64,000 nucleotides of DNA from Notamacropus eugenii (GCF_028372415.1 NC_092877.1:251053510-251117509), one strand, 5' to 3'; positions 9,516 through 21,909 are shown, counted from the stretch's first letter. The notes: generated by a model not told the origin, from the letters alone. Made by a program: numbers and translations.

Positions 9516-12500
9516 TTTTTTTCATATGACTGTATTTTTTCCTCTGAAATCTGCCTGTTCATATCCTTTGATGATTTATAAATCGTGAATGACTTGTGTT
9601 TTCATACATTTGACGCAATTCTCCATATATTTGAGAAATGCGGTCTTTATCATAGTTGCAAAAATTCTTTCCCAGTTTTTTACTTCCCTCCAATCTTGGT
9701 GGCATTGGGTTTGTTTGCACAAAAACTTCTCAATTTCAGGTAATCCAAATTATCCATTTTGCACTTAATAATGTTTTCTATCTCTTGTTTAGTCAAGAAT
9801 TTCCCCATTCTCCATAAATCTAATAAATATACTATTCCTTGCTCCACTAATGTGTTTATAGCATCAATCTTTATACCTAGACCATGTACCTATTTGGACT
9901 CTATTCTTGTGTACAGTGTCAGACATTGGTCTACACCTAGCTTCCACCACACTGTTAACCAGTTTTCCCAGCAAATTTTGTCAAACAGTGATTTCTTATC
10001 CCAGAAGCTGAGGTCCTTGGGTTTATCAAACAGTAGATTGTTATATTCACAGACTCCTGTGTCTTGAATACCTAACCTATTCCATTGATCTACCCCTGTG
10101 TTTCTTAGCCAGTACCAAGTGGCACTGATTATTGCTGCTTCATAATCCAATTTGAGATCTGATAGGGCTAGGTCACCTTCCCTAGCATTTCTTTTCATTA
10201 GTTCCCTTGATTTCTGGACTTTTTGTTCTTCCAGATGGATTTTGATATTTTTTTTGCTATCACTAGAAAATAATTATCTGATAATTTTATTGATATGATA
10301 CCGATTTTAAGAAGAATTAGAATTTAGGAAAAATTGTCTTTTATTATATTGGCTCAACCTACCCACGATCAGCTGATGTTTTTCCACTTACTTAAATTTG
10401 ACTCTATTTGTTCAAAAAGTGTTCTGTAATTGTGTTCATATAGTCCCTGGGTTTGTTTTGGCACGTAGACTCTCAAATATTTTATAGTGCCTACCTTAGC
10501 TTTAAGTCAATTTCTCTTTCTATCTCTTGCTGTTGGGCTTTGTTAGTAATATATAGAAATGCAGATTATTTTTGTGGGTGTATTTTGTAATCTGCAACTT
10601 TGCCAAAGTTGTTTATTATTTCAAGTAGTTTTTTTTTTTTTACTTGATTCTCTGGGATTCTGAAAGTATATAATCATATCATCTGCAAAGAGTGATAACT
10701 GTTTCTTCTTTGCCCACTCTAATTCCTTCAATTTCTTTTTCTTCTCTTATTGCTACAGCTAACATTTCTAGTACCATATTGAATAATAGCGATGACAATG
10801 GACATCCTTGTTTCACCCCTGATCTTATTGGAAAGGCATCTACCTTATCCTCATTGCATATAATGCTTACTGTTTTCCAGTGTTTTTAATATGAATAGGT
10901 GTTTTATTTTATCAAAAGCTTTTTCTGAATCTATTGAGATAATCATGTGATTTCTGTTAGTTTTGTTGCTGATATGAGTAATAATGCTAACAGTTTTCCT
11001 AATATTGAACCATCCTTGCATTTCTGGTATTAATTCTAACTGATCATAATGTATTATTCTCATGATAGGTTGCTGTATTATTTTTACTAAAGTCTAATTA
11101 AAAATTTCTGCATCTATATTCTTTAGAGAAATTGGTCTATAATTTTCTTTCTCTGTTTTGATTCTTCATGGTTAAGGTGCCAGAACCATATTTGAATCAT
11201 GAAATGGATTTGGAAGTATTCCTTCTTCCCCAATTTTTCCAAATAGTTTATATAGTACTGGAATTAACTGTTCTTTAAATGTTTGATAGAATTCACTTGT
11301 ACATCCATCTGGTCCTGGAGATTATTCTTGGAGAGTTCATTGTCAACTTGTTCATTTTCTTTTTCTGAGATGGGGTTATTTATGTATTCAACTTCCTCTT
11401 CTGTTAATGTGGGCAATTCGTTATTTTTTTAAATAATCATTCATCTCATTTGGATTGTCCAATTTGTGGGCATACAGTTGAGTAATGTAATTTCTAATTG
11501 TTTTAATTTCCATCTCATTCGAGGTGAATTTACCCTTTTCATTTTTGACAAGGTAATTTGGGGTTTTTCTTTCTTTTTTTAATAAAATTGACCAAGGGTT
11601 TATCAGCTTTTTAGTTTTTTTTTTCATAAAACCAACTCTTAGCTTTATTTATTATTTCAATAGTTTCCTTAATTTCAATTTTGTTAATCTCTCCTTTGGT
11701 TTTCAGTATGTCTAATTTGGTATTTACTTGGGGGTTTTAATTTTGTTCTTTTTCTAGCTTTATCAGCTGCATGCCTAATTCATTGATCTCCTTTTTCTTT
11801 AGTTTATTCATGTAGGCATTCAAAGACATACAACTTCCCCTAAGAACTGCTTTTGCAGTATCCCATAAGATTTGATAGGTTGTCTCATTATTGTCACCCT
11901 CTTGAATGTTATTTGACTCACTCATTCTTTAGGATTAGATTATTTAGTTTCCAATTAATTTTTGGTCTATCCTTCCATGGCCTTTTATTACATATATGTA
12001 ATTTTATTGCATTATTATCTGAGAAGAATTTGTTCTCTATCTCTGCCTTTCTGCACTGAATTGTGAAGTTTTGTGCCCTAGTACATGGCCAATTTTTTTA
12101 TGCGTGACATGTGCCCCATTCAATTTTCTCCACAGATCTATCATATTTTACTTATCCAGAGTTTTATTCACCTCCTTATCTTCTTTCTTGTTTATTTTGA
12201 GGTTAGACTTGTCAAGTTCAGAGAGGGAGAATTTGAGGTCCCCCACTAGTACAATTTTGCTGTCTATTTCTTCCTGTAACTCCCTTAACTTCTCCTCTAA
12301 GGGTTCGGATGCTATACTACTTGGAGCATGTACATTTAGTAATAATATTGTTTTGTTGTCTATTGTGCCTTTTAGCAGGATATAGTTTCCTTCCTTATCT
12401 CTTTTGATTACATCAATTTCTGCTTTTACTTTGTCTGAGATTAGGATTGCTATCGTTGTTTTTTTTTTTTTTTTACATCAGATGAAGCAAAATATATTCT

Positions 12501-12641
12501 GCGCCAACCATTTACCATTAACCCCATTTCAAATGTTTCTTGTAAACAACGTATTGTTGGATTGTTGTTTTTAATCCATTCTACTAACCATCTCCATTTT
12601 ATGGGAGAATTTATTACATTCATATTCATAGTTATGATCAC

Positions 12642-13444
12642 TATCGTGTCTTTCCCTCCATCCTCTTTCCCCCATTTTGTGCTTTCTGTTCTCCCTTCTC
12701 ACTTCCCCCCCACAACAGAGTATTAATTTTTGATGACTGCCTCCCACATTCTTCCCTCTCTTCTTTCAGCCCACCCTACCTTTTGTTCCCCTTTACCTTT
12801 ACTATTTGTTCTCTCCCTTTCAGCTTTCTCTCCCCTTTCTTTCCCCCTTCCCCTCCTACTGCCTGTAAAGCTAGTCATATTTCTATAGTTAACTGAGCTT
12901 GTTGTTCCCTCCTTGAAACAAATCTGATGAGAGCAAATCTCAATGTTAATCTTCCTCCCCTCTTTGCCTCTAGTGTAATACAATTTTGTATCTCATCCTG
13001 TGATGTAATTTGCCACTTTCTGCCTCCTCTTTTTCATATCTCCTGTTACATTCCCTTTGCACCCTTAAATTACATTGTTATCATAACATCATTTACTTTA
13101 TACCTACTCCCACCAGCTATGTATATCCCTTTTGCATATCACAATAAACACACAATTCTCAAGATTGAGAAATATTGTCTTCCCTTATAGGGATGTAAAC
13201 AGTATGTCCATATTGAATAACAAAATTTTCCCATGTTAACCTTTTTATGCCTCTCTTGAGACTTGTGTTTGAAGACAGAATTTTCTATTGAGCTCTGCTC
13301 TTTTCTTCAGGAAGGTCTGGAAATTTCTTATTTCACTGAATGTCCATCTCCTTCCTGAAATATTATGCTCACCTTTGCTGGGTAACTGATCCTTGGTTGT
13401 AGCCCCAGTCCCTTTGCCTTATGGAATATCATATTCCAATTACT
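12642..13444 (-). other. Long L1 inter-ORF spacer
   Basis: About 800 bp separate ORF1 and ORF2, pyrimidine-rich on the plus strand and purine-rich on the sense strand. Equivalent spacers occur in the L1 at 52361 (about 54300-54880) and, without a following ORF2, in all HAL1 copies. Confidence 0.75.
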
Positions 13445-14330
13445 TCAAACTTTTAAATTAGAAGATTCAAGGTCCCTTGTTATCCTGACTGTAGCTCCTT
13501 GATATTTGAATCGTTGTTTTCTGGCTGCCTGTAGTATTTTCTCCTTTATTTGATAGTTCTGGATTTTGGCAAAGATATTCCTTGGTGTTTTTAGTTTGGG
13601 ATGACTTTCAGGAGGTGAATGGTGGATTCTTGCCATGACTATTTTCCCCTTTGGATTTAGGACTTCTAGGCAGTTTTCTTTGATGATTTCTTGAAAGATA
13701 GTGTCCATGCCCATTTTTTCATCATGGCTTTCTGGTAGAATAATAATTCTTAGATTTTCTCTCCTGGATGTATTTTCCAGATCAGTTGTTTTTCCAATTA
13801 GATATTTTACATTTTCTTGTATCTTTTCATTGTTTAGATTCTGTTTTACTGATTCTTGATATGTCATAGAGTCATTAGCTTTTCTTTGTCCAATTGTAAT
13901 TTTTGTCAAATTGTTTTCTTCTGTTAACTTTTGCATCTCTTTTTCCATATGTCCAACTGTTCTTTTTAAGTAGTTATTTTCTCCAGTTAGTTCTTATACT
14001 TCCTTTTCCATTTCTCCGGTTTTCCCAGTTAGATATTTTACTTCCTTTTCCATTTGTTGAATTGTCTTTTTAAATTCTGTTATTTATTTTTTTCATATTT
14101 TTAAAATCATTGGCCAGTTTTTATTCTGTTTCTCTAATTTGACTTTTAAAATCCTTCCTGAGCTCTTCCAAGAAGTCTCTTTGTGCTTACAACAAGTTTA
14201 TATACCTTTCTGAAATTTCAGATAGGAGTACAGTCTCAATGCTGACCATTTTGATATTCATGCTTTTGTCCTTTGTCCTCACAGAAAGATTCTGTGGTCC
14301 TCTCTTTTCTTCCTTGCTTCTTAGTCATGA
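13445..14330 (-). pseudogene. L1 ORF1 pseudogene (RNA-binding protein)
   Basis: The 167-residue open stretch at 13445-13948 carries the second half of L1 ORF1p. It has the end of the coiled coil (MEKEMQKLTEENN), then the RRM-type region (LRIIILPESHDEK, IIKENCLEVLNPKGKI) and the C-terminal domain (KEKILQAARKQRFKYQGATV, RITRDL). ORF1p trimers coat L1 RNA in cytoplasmic particles. The N-terminal coiled coil continues in broken frames to about 14330, with stops such as the one near 13995. The N-terminal boundary is approximate. Confidence 0.88.
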
Positions 14331-15428
14331 TGATGGTGATCATCTTTTTCCTGGTTTTTAAAGTATATCTCTGCTTCTAGTGCACAAGGGGCTCTGTCTC
14401 ACAGTTCTTGTGCTTGAACTTAAGGTTTTGTGTGCTGTGGCCTCTGGGTCTTTCAGCTAGAAGCTAAAATGCTGAAACTTACCTTGTGCTAAGCTGGCTG
14501 ATGTGAGAAATCAGAGGCCAGGGGAAGTCCTTCTGAGTTTCTCCTGGAACTGTCCTAGAGCTGACTGCTCTAAGTTTGGGGAAGGGATGGTCTGGCTACA
14601 GCAGTTCTCCTCTGCTGAGCTAGAGCATAGGCAAACTCAGTAGTTGGTGATCCCATCTACCCTTGTGTCTTCCCTATTCCTCATGGAGTGCTGAGGCATG
14701 CCTAGGGTCCTGGTGTTGGCAGTTGTGAGCTCCATCCTCCTGGGGATTAGGATCTCCTCCCTATTTGCTGAGATGGGGCTTTCTAGGACAGCTCTGGATC
14801 TGTACTTATCCTCTTCAGCCACAGTCAGAGGGACGTTGTTTAGGAATCTTCCTAGCCTCCAGTGCTAAGAGACTGTTTATGCTTCAGTTGATCCTATTGT
14901 TCCTGGATTTTTCTAGGGAAATATTTTATGGGTCTTTCAAGGTCAACAATGGAAGGGGGAGAGCATTTACCGATCTTTCTGCCATCTTGGCTCCCAGAAA
15001 TTCAAGTAGGTGACTTACAGACATTTAATCTGTGGGCAAATAGTCTCAGAAGCAGCTGCTACAGATACCTGGGGTTCTGCAGTTCTCACTCACTCGATTC
15101 CACTGGACTCCCATCCTGGGTTGATATGCCCGAGATTCTGCAGTGCAGCCACTGTCTCAGAGTGCCCAGGGTTTCCTGTTTTCCACAGCAGGGAGGTGTT
15201 GGTACAGCCTGTGCACTGTGTGCTGGGTGCTCCTCCAGGCCTGTGCAATGGATCCTTCCCATTGATCTTCCAGTCTGTCCTGGGCTATGAAACTGCCACA
15301 GTCTGTCTCCTATTGGATTCTGCCCCTCCAAAATGTGGTTAGATTCTCTTTATAGAGGTATTTGAAGGAGCTTGTCTAAGAGTTTAGATGAGTAATTGTT
15401 CTCATTCTGCCTTCTTGGCTCCAGCCCC
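14331..15428 (-). promoter_or_regulatory. L1 5' UTR made of two units
   Basis: Two GC-richer blocks follow each other. Each begins, on the sense strand, with a GAGCCAAG(A/G)NGGCAG-like motif: the outer at 15418 (complement of GCCTTCTTGG, 15409-15418), the inner at 14990 (complement of GCCATCTTGG, 14981-14990). The outer unit (15000-15428) resembles the 5' UTR of the HAL1 copies. The inner unit (14331-14995) is found also in the L1 copies at 16120 and 52361. Frames of 60-120 residues here are chance products of the higher GC content. Confidence 0.7.
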
Positions 15429-15443
15429 TTTGTATGTAGTTTC

Positions 15444-16105
15444 AAATAAGTTATTTCCTTGACCTACATTAAAATGAATTGGAATTGAAAGGGAAATTCC
15501 TCTAGTTTTATGCTCAACACTGGCAGACTCATTAACTAACACAAGAGCTTTGCCCAGGGATGCCAAATTTAAAAAGTGGTGTTAATATAGATCTTTACTA
15601 GGTAGAAACAACACAGCTTAGCATCTGGTTAGCAGAAAGAATCAGCTATAATGGAAAACTACTTACTGAAAAGATGATCACATTCTGATTAAGCTTCTTT
15701 CTTACCTGTTCTGCTATACCTTCTCCCCCTCCCCCCTTCTTTTACTCCTCCATTCTCATCAGTAAAGATCTTCTATCCAAGGGCCAGTATTCCAGGCTAA
15801 AAAGCAGATATTCTATGAATTGCATCAGATATGATTTGTGTTGTGCTAGGTAGACAAAAAAATTTTAAATCTATAATGAATTTATAAGTCTGGGAGGGTC
15901 TTTCTTTTCTCAGGCTTGGATGAAGATGATACTCATACTTAAGAAAATTAGAGATTACACCCTTTTTCATTCAGAAGAAAGGGACAAGAATGCTAAGTTT
16001 TCACTTCTAAACTTTGTCAGAAAGCTAAGAAGCTATATAAAGTAAAGCAATAAAATGTATATTCAAAGTGAATCAGGAAAAATCAGTTCACATAAAATTT
16101 TATTA
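15444..16105. other. Unique DNA between two L1s, no gene seen
   Basis: About 660 bp without recognisable repeats or coding signal, between L1 5' ends pointing away from each other. Confidence 0.5.
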
Positions 16106-17039
16106 GAAAATGATGACAGCTGAAAGGAAACAGCTATGCTCACTGAATCAAATGGGACAGTGAGGATTCCCAAGGCTCTCAGTACAGGACAAGAGGCCAT
16201 CAGAACTGAGTGCAGGAGAATTGCAGTGCCCACAGGAGCAGGTGCAGCCACTCCTGTGATGATCAGCCCACACACTATATGTTTGAAAATCACCTACTTG
16301 AACTACCAGGACTCAAAATGATACAGTAAATTGTAAGTGCTCACACCTTCCCTTTGTCGACCTTGAAAAACCAAGAGAATATTGCCCCAGGAAAAAAAAA
16401 AACTTGGAATAGTTGAGCCAGCAGAAGGTGTACAGTAGTTTTTCAGCTCAGGAGGTTAGAGTGATCAATGAGAAGGGTCCCTATAGTTGTGGCTGAAAGC
16501 GATTAGTGAAGAACTGAAAGAGTCCCAGCAAGCATCACCTCAGTGGACCAGCAGAAGAGCTAGTGCCCCAGGAGGGTGACGTTGGTAAATTCCAACACCA
16601 GGACTTCAGGCATGATTCAGGGAATTGGGCAGACCTCAGAGCAGACAGGGTTCATCAGCTGCTGAGGATGCCTCTGCTCAAGCACAAACCTAGGAGAGGA
16701 AGAGACATCCCATGAGCAGATCACCCTACCCCCACATCTCATACCAGGAACTCCAATGTAACCCCAGGGAAACTCAGAAAGACTTCATTTTTTTTCTCAG
16801 CCTCGGCACACACCAGCCAGGTCAGCACCAGGTAAGCTGCAGCATTATATAGCTTCTAGCTGAAAGAACACAAGACACAAAGTCAGAAACCACTCTCCAA
16901 ACACCCAGCATAAGACAAGTGGGACAGAGTTCCCTGTGTCCCAGAAGGAGAGATTCACTTTAAAAACCAGGAAAAAGGCAATCACTGTGAAGAAGAAACA
17001 CATCAGAAAAGCAAAGACCATAGAATCTTACTACAGTGA

Positions 17040-17900
17040 CAGGGAAGAATAAAATACGAATTCAGAAGAGGACAGCACTCACAATATACCTGCATCTAAA
17101 ACCTCAAAAGGGAATATGAAGTGGTCTCAAGCCCAAAAAGCATTCTTGGGAGAGCTCAAGAAGGATATTAAAATCCAAATTAGAGAAGCAGAATAAAACT
17201 TGTCCAGTGATTTTAAAAAATATAATTTACAAAATGAAAAAGAAAAAAGAATTCATTGATGAAAAGAGTTCCTTAAAAAGTATAATTGGCCAAATGAATA
17301 AGAAAGTATAAACCTTAACTGGGAAAATTGGACAAATGGAAAAGCATGCTCAAAAGGTGAATGAGAAAAACAATTCATTAAAAATTTGTATTTGGCAAGT
17401 AGAAGCTAATGGATATGAGGTATCAAGAATTAGTAAAACACAATCTAAAGAATAAAGAAGTAGAATAAAATATAAAATCTCTTATTGGAAAAAAAACTGA
17501 CCTGGAAAATAGGAGAGATAATCTAAGAATTATTGGTCTACCAGAGAGCAATGATGAAAAATAAAAGACATTGAACAATATCTTTCAAGAAATCATTAAG
17601 CAAAATTGCCATGGGATCCTATGTCCTGAGGGCAAAATAGTCATTGGAAGAATCCAGTGATCATCTCCTGAAGAAGATACCAAATTGAAAACACCAAGGA
17701 ATATTGCTGCTAAATTCCAGAACTATCAGGTCAAAGAGAAAATACTGCAAGTAGCTAGAGAGAAACAATTCAAATATCAAGGAACTACAGTCAGGGTCAC
17801 ACAGGACTTTGCAACTTCTACCTTAAAATATCAGAGTAATTGGAATATGACATTCCATGAGGCAAAGTAGCTTGGACTACAACCCAGGATCAATTACCCA
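17040..17900 (+). pseudogene. L1 ORF1 pseudogene
   Basis: Broken frames carry the ORF1 coiled coil (about 17140-17420), then the RRM region and the C-terminal domain. The best stretch is 17685-17870 (MKTPRNIAAKFQNYQVKEKI, LQVAREKQFKYQGTTVRVTQ). Several in-frame stops exclude a functional protein. Confidence 0.82.
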
Positions 17901-18149
17901 TCAAAATTTACAGATGACTGAGGGTGGCTTTGGTTGAAAGTAAAACTAATACGGAGGGGAAGTTAGAAGATAAAAATAAAACATAAACAGGCAATTAATT
18001 GCAATATTATAAAGACTATTTGGGAAATTTGTCAAAGAAGGAGTCCTACCAAATTCTTTTTATCATAAAAATATGGTGCTGATATCTAAAGTGGGAAGAT
18101 CGAAAATAGAGAAAGAATAATTAATTTAATGTAATCAACATCATCTATT

Positions 18150-18930
18150 TTGCATAAACAAAGCCAATGCAACCAAGATGAGGAGGGAAGCAGAAATCGG
18201 GAAAAAATGGGAAAAAAAATCAGTGATAAAGGTCTCATTTCTAAAATATATAGAGAACTGAGTCAAATTTACATGAATAAATGTCATTCCCCAATTGACA
18301 AGAGGTCAAAGGATTGAAAGGCAGTTTTCAGAGGAAGAAATCACAAATATATATAGTCATATGAAAAAATGATCTAAATCACTATCAATTAGAGAGATGC
18401 AAATCAAAACACTCTAAAATACCACATCATACCTATAGTATTGGCTACCATGACAAAACAGGAGATGATAAACACTGGAGAACATGTGGGAGAGTTGGCA
18501 CAACAATTAATTTTTGATGGAGCTGTGAGTTGATTTAACCATTGTGGAAGCATTTTGGAAATATGATCAAGGGGTATAACATTGTTTATACCCTTTGACC
18601 CAGCAATATCACTTCTAAGGCTGTATCTCAAAGAGATCATAAAGATGGGAAAAGTACCCACATGTACAAAAATATTTATATCATCCCATTTTGTGGTGAC
18701 CCAAACTAAAAATTGAGGTCTTGCCCATCATTTGGTGAATGGCTGAACAGGTTTTGGTATATGAATGCAATGGAATACTATTGTGCTATAACAAATGATG
18801 GACAAGTAAACTGTAGAAAAACCTGGAAAGACTTCCATGGACTGATGCTGAATGAAATCAGCAGAACCAGGAGAACATTACACATAGTAACAGCCACAGT
18901 TTGTAAGGATTATTTCTAACAGACTTACCC
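18150..18930 (+). pseudogene. L1 ORF2 C-terminal pseudogene fragment
   Basis: Region homologous to 8600-9160 of the opposite-strand L1. KQNKTNATKIRREAE-like coding is followed by scattered frames and then 18713-18919, ending ...RTRRTLHIVTATVCKDYF. No endonuclease or FADD region is present in this copy. Confidence 0.82.
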
Positions 18931-19290
18931 CATCACAGCAATGGAAGTACCTAAAACATTTCCAAAGGATTCTAGATGACAAATGCTATCCACATCCAGT
19001 GAAAATAACTGTAGAATTGTAACACAGAATGAAGTAGACTATTTTCTATTTTGCTATGTTTTGTTTTGGTTCTTCTCATGATTTCTCTCATTCGTTTTAA
19101 TTCTTCTATGCATCATGACTAACGTGAAAATGTATTTAATAACAATATATTTGTAGAAACCATATAAGATTGCATGCTACCATGGGGAGGGGGAGGAAAA
19201 ATTAAAACTTATGGAAGTGATCGTGGAAAACTGAAAACAGTTAAATTAATTACAAAAAGAAAAAAGAAAAAAAAAAGAAAATAATGACAG

Positions 19291-19625
19291 TGATTTATGT
19301 TCCCTGGGGAACTAATTACAAACTATGAGGAACTACATGCCTTATGTACTGACATATTTGGTCAACAATTAAAAAAACCTCTTTCCATTCAAGTGATATT
19401 ATCAAGTTAACAATCTTAACAATATAGGCATGTGTGTGAAACTAAAAGCAAAAATCTAATCATTAAAAAATTAAGCAGATTTTTAGAGGCAAAATATTCC
19501 CCAAAATATTGAGGGTACAATGCTTAATTTTTAGCTTAGAATTTGGCTTATATTCAAACTTTTTCATGAAAATTTTTCTGAGAATGCATAATTGAAGGTA
19601 GGACAGAGAGTCAAGGGTAGATTAA
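19291..19625. other. Unique DNA, no gene seen
   Basis: No recognisable repeat or coding signal. Confidence 0.45.
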
Positions 19626-19628
19626 AAA

Positions 19629-19712
19629 GTACTAGTAGCAGTAGTAACATCAGCAGCAGCAGCAGCAGTAGTAGTTGTAGTAGAAGGAGTAGTAGTGGTG
19701 GTGGTAGTAACA
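19629..19712. repeat. Trinucleotide microsatellite (AGC/AGT)
   Basis: An imperfect run of AGT, AGC and GGT triplets (for example CAGCAGCAGCAGCAGCAGTAG) spans about 80 bp. Confidence 0.9.
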
Positions 19713-19719
19713 GCTAACA

Positions 19720-19925
19720 TGTCTATTGTTCCTAATATGTTCTGAGCATGTTCTAAGCACTTTAAAAATATTATTTTATTTGGTCATTAAAACAACCCTG
19801 GGATGTAGGTACTATTATTATATTCATTTTGCACATGAAAATATTAAAAGATTAGAGTTTCAATGACTTACCCAGGGTTGTACAGCTAGTAAGTGCCAGA
19901 CTTGACATCCAGTTTCCCTGAGAAG
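19720..19925 (-). mobile_element. MIR SINE
   Basis: CTAAGCACTTTAAAAATATT, AAAACAACCCTGGGATGTAG and GGTTGTACAGCTAGTAAGTG match the complement of MIR along its central region. The copy is old and diverged. Confidence 0.85.
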
Positions 19926-20689
19926 TAAATAAATATGTACATTCCTCAATTAATGTACAATATCTTGGGATCCAGTTTTTCACCAACACAAAAAGAGCTA
20001 CTTTAAATTTGTGAGTAGTGGCCATTTTCCACCTTGATTTCTTTGAAATATAAAGGACATAGTAATATTGCTATTGGAACAGTTTTGTTATTAGCTTGAA
20101 CATTTCCCAATTTCAGAAACAGCATTAATATTGCCACTTTCCCCACATTCTATTGGATAATGGTTCAAGTAATTATTGTATTTGATGGTAAAAACATATT
20201 ATAGTATCAAAAGAAATGATGACATGAATGATTACATAGTAGCCATATGACATAAAATGAGGCAGAGAAAAATAAATAGAACTAAATAATTCTGAAAAAT
20301 TTAATATCTTTAATTACTTCAATGAAGAATCATGTTTTCAGAGTCCCAATGATGAAGAGTGATAAGCACCTTTTGGCAGAAAGCTGAAATTCTCAATATT
20401 CAAAATGGGATGTACATTTCTGTAAATAGCCAATATGGAATTTTGTTTTGCTTGAGTATACATATGGAATATACAAGAATGTTTTTTTTTTTTCTGGTTC
20501 CTTTTTGTTTTTCATTTTCCCTCTACAGTATAGCATAGGCTTGGAGAAAGAGATAATCAACTCTCATTAACTGAAAAAAAATCTAAAAAGACATAGGTTC
20601 ATATCAGATATGTGACAACTTAGTGGGGAAGCTCCAGTTTTTAGGAGGATAAAAAAAGAGCTCCTTAGAATGTCAAATTTGATCTTCAT
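19926..20689. other. Unique AT-rich DNA, no gene seen
   Basis: About 760 bp with no recognised element; a T run lies at 20480-20492. Confidence 0.45.
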
Positions 20690-21480
20690 TATAAAGAAAG
20701 CCAACAATATCAAAGGGAGAGCATAGGAGGAGTACTATTCCAACCACAGGGAACATGGTATAGAGATGGAAGGTCATAAGCCAAAAAAAAAAAAAAAAAA
20801 GCAAGCATTATGGTCAGATTGTGAAGTGTGAGGAAGAAAATGATGTTCAAGAAGACCAAAATGATAGTTATGTTGTGAAGGGGCTTAAATGCCAAAGAAA
20901 GCATTTTCTTTTTGATCCCAATGGCAATAGGAAACTGGAATTTATTCAGTATGTGTGTCACATAATCAGATGTGCATTGGAGTCATATCACTGCAACCGA
21001 ATGTTTTATAACTGATATGGCAATAGCTTGGGTGGTGAGATCTATAGGCAAGATATTGAAATAGTCTAAGTGAGACCACTAAATAGGATCATGATTGTGT
21101 AAGGGGAGAGAAGGATACATATGTAAAAGTAGTTCTTAGTGTAGAAATGAAAATATTTGATAACTGATTATTATCAAATAGAAGGATTAAGTGTGAGCAG
21201 ATAAAGATAATACCAAGACAGTGAGCATACATACTTGCTATACAGAAACTCGTAACAGAACATAGGAGGAAAGAATCATGATAAATGTCAATGAGGACCA
21301 ATGCAGAAAGAAATAGTCATATATTATTAATAGAATCTATTTTAGACCACTTGGACTGAAGAAGGAAATGGATGCTGAGTTTTGGAAGAAGATAAAAAGT
21401 TGTTTTTAGGTGAGATATACTTTTAGTGAAAGGTAGTAGATAAGATACAAGTAAAAGATATTTTACAGCTCTCCACTAAA
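20690..21480 (+). repeat. Old mammalian interspersed repeat, family uncertain
   Basis: The block GGGGCTTAAATGCCAAA followed by TTTTGATCCCAATGGCAATA, then TATTCAGTATGTGTGTCACAT, recalls a long interspersed repeat common in mammals ('gggctttaaatgccaaacagag ... tttgatcctggaggtgatagg', remembered consensus in pieces). An A run interrupts it at 20782-20799. I cannot name the family safely. Confidence 0.45.
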
Positions 21481-21909
21481 AGTAGAGTGATAAATTCCTG
21501 ACTTACTATTTCACTTTTATAAAATGAAAGAGGAAGTAAGGAGCATTCTTTTATAGATATGACACTTTCCCTCCTTTTTTTAGAAAGGAAACTTTAGTTT
21601 CTAACCAAACAAATGTTTCCCAACACATATTTATAAAAAAACCTCTCCACTGTAGTCCAATGTACATTGCCTGAAAAGAACTCAAAATAATTTTAAAGTA
21701 TTATTATTGCTGCTGAACACATTAATAGAAAGGATGTTGATCAGATCATTTGTGGGCAAGCTAAGGAATTCACTTAATAATATTGGTTTTAGAAAAAGAA
21801 GTCAAATATACATAAATCTATACATTTAGCACATGTTGAATGGTGGTAGGAGTGGTTAAGTTAGAAGAGTAGGGGTTGAGTACAAATTTCTATTAATCTG
21901 GTTGTTGCT
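21481..21909. other. Unique DNA, no gene seen
   Basis: No recognised repeat, coding or RNA signal. Confidence 0.45.

Larger units (their letters stand above)
8609..12641 (-). pseudogene. L1 ORF2 pseudogene (endonuclease and reverse transcriptase)
   Basis: The intact protein would nick target DNA and reverse-transcribe L1 RNA. The start lies near 12641 with the endonuclease motif region INSPIKWRWLVEWIK and CLQET. The RT domain shows [14 protein letters not shown] and [13 protein letters not shown] (about 10920-11020) and the catalytic FADD at 10678-10689. Downstream are SLFDKICWENW and WWKLGVDQC (9890-10198). The C-terminal end appears at 8609-9005 (EYHCAIRNDEQEDFREVWKE). Many stops, frameshifts and a T-run expansion at 12459-12474 break the frame, and the nested insertion at 9163-9515 interrupts it physically. 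An apparent deletion of part of the endonuclease region just after CLQET may exist. Confidence 0.9.
8256..15428 (-). mobile_element. Full-length L1 retrotransposon (decayed, with nested insertion)
   Basis: This is the only L1 here with 5' UTR, ORF1, spacer, complete-length ORF2 and 3' UTR. It reads right to left: 5' UTR 15428 to about 14330, ORF1 about 14330-13445, spacer 13444-12642, ORF2 12641-8600 and 3' UTR 8600-8256. Imperfect direct repeats flank it: TTTGTGTGGTTTC at 8243-8255 and TTTGTATGTAGTTTC at 15429-15443. A 353-bp insertion (9163-9515) splits the ORF2 C-terminal region, and L1 sequence resumes exactly on the other side. Multiple stops and frameshifts in both ORFs make it inactive. 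Its length without the insertion, about 6.8 kb, fits a full-length mammalian L1. Confidence 0.92.
16120..19276 (+). mobile_element. Internally deleted L1 with target-site duplication
   Basis: Direct repeats GAAAATGATGACAG (16106-16119) and GAAAATAATGACAG (19277-19290) flank the element. It starts inside the outer 5'-UTR unit, passes into the inner unit near 16290 (CACCTACTTGAAC joins as in the L1 at 8256), then ORF1 (about 17040-17900). The sequence then jumps to a short RT piece (about 18030-18110) and to the ORF2 C-terminal region (18150-18930), the 3' UTR and an A-rich tail (19255-19276). About 3 kb of ORF2 is missing, apparently through at least two deletions. Recognisable ORF2 end: NRFWYMNAMEYYCAITNDGQ at 18713-18919. 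Confidence 0.88.

Noticed and set aside
14928-15342. Overlapping 110-120-residue frames on the plus strand
   Set aside because: They lie antisense in the GC-richer 5' UTR of a minus-strand L1 and show no protein family features.
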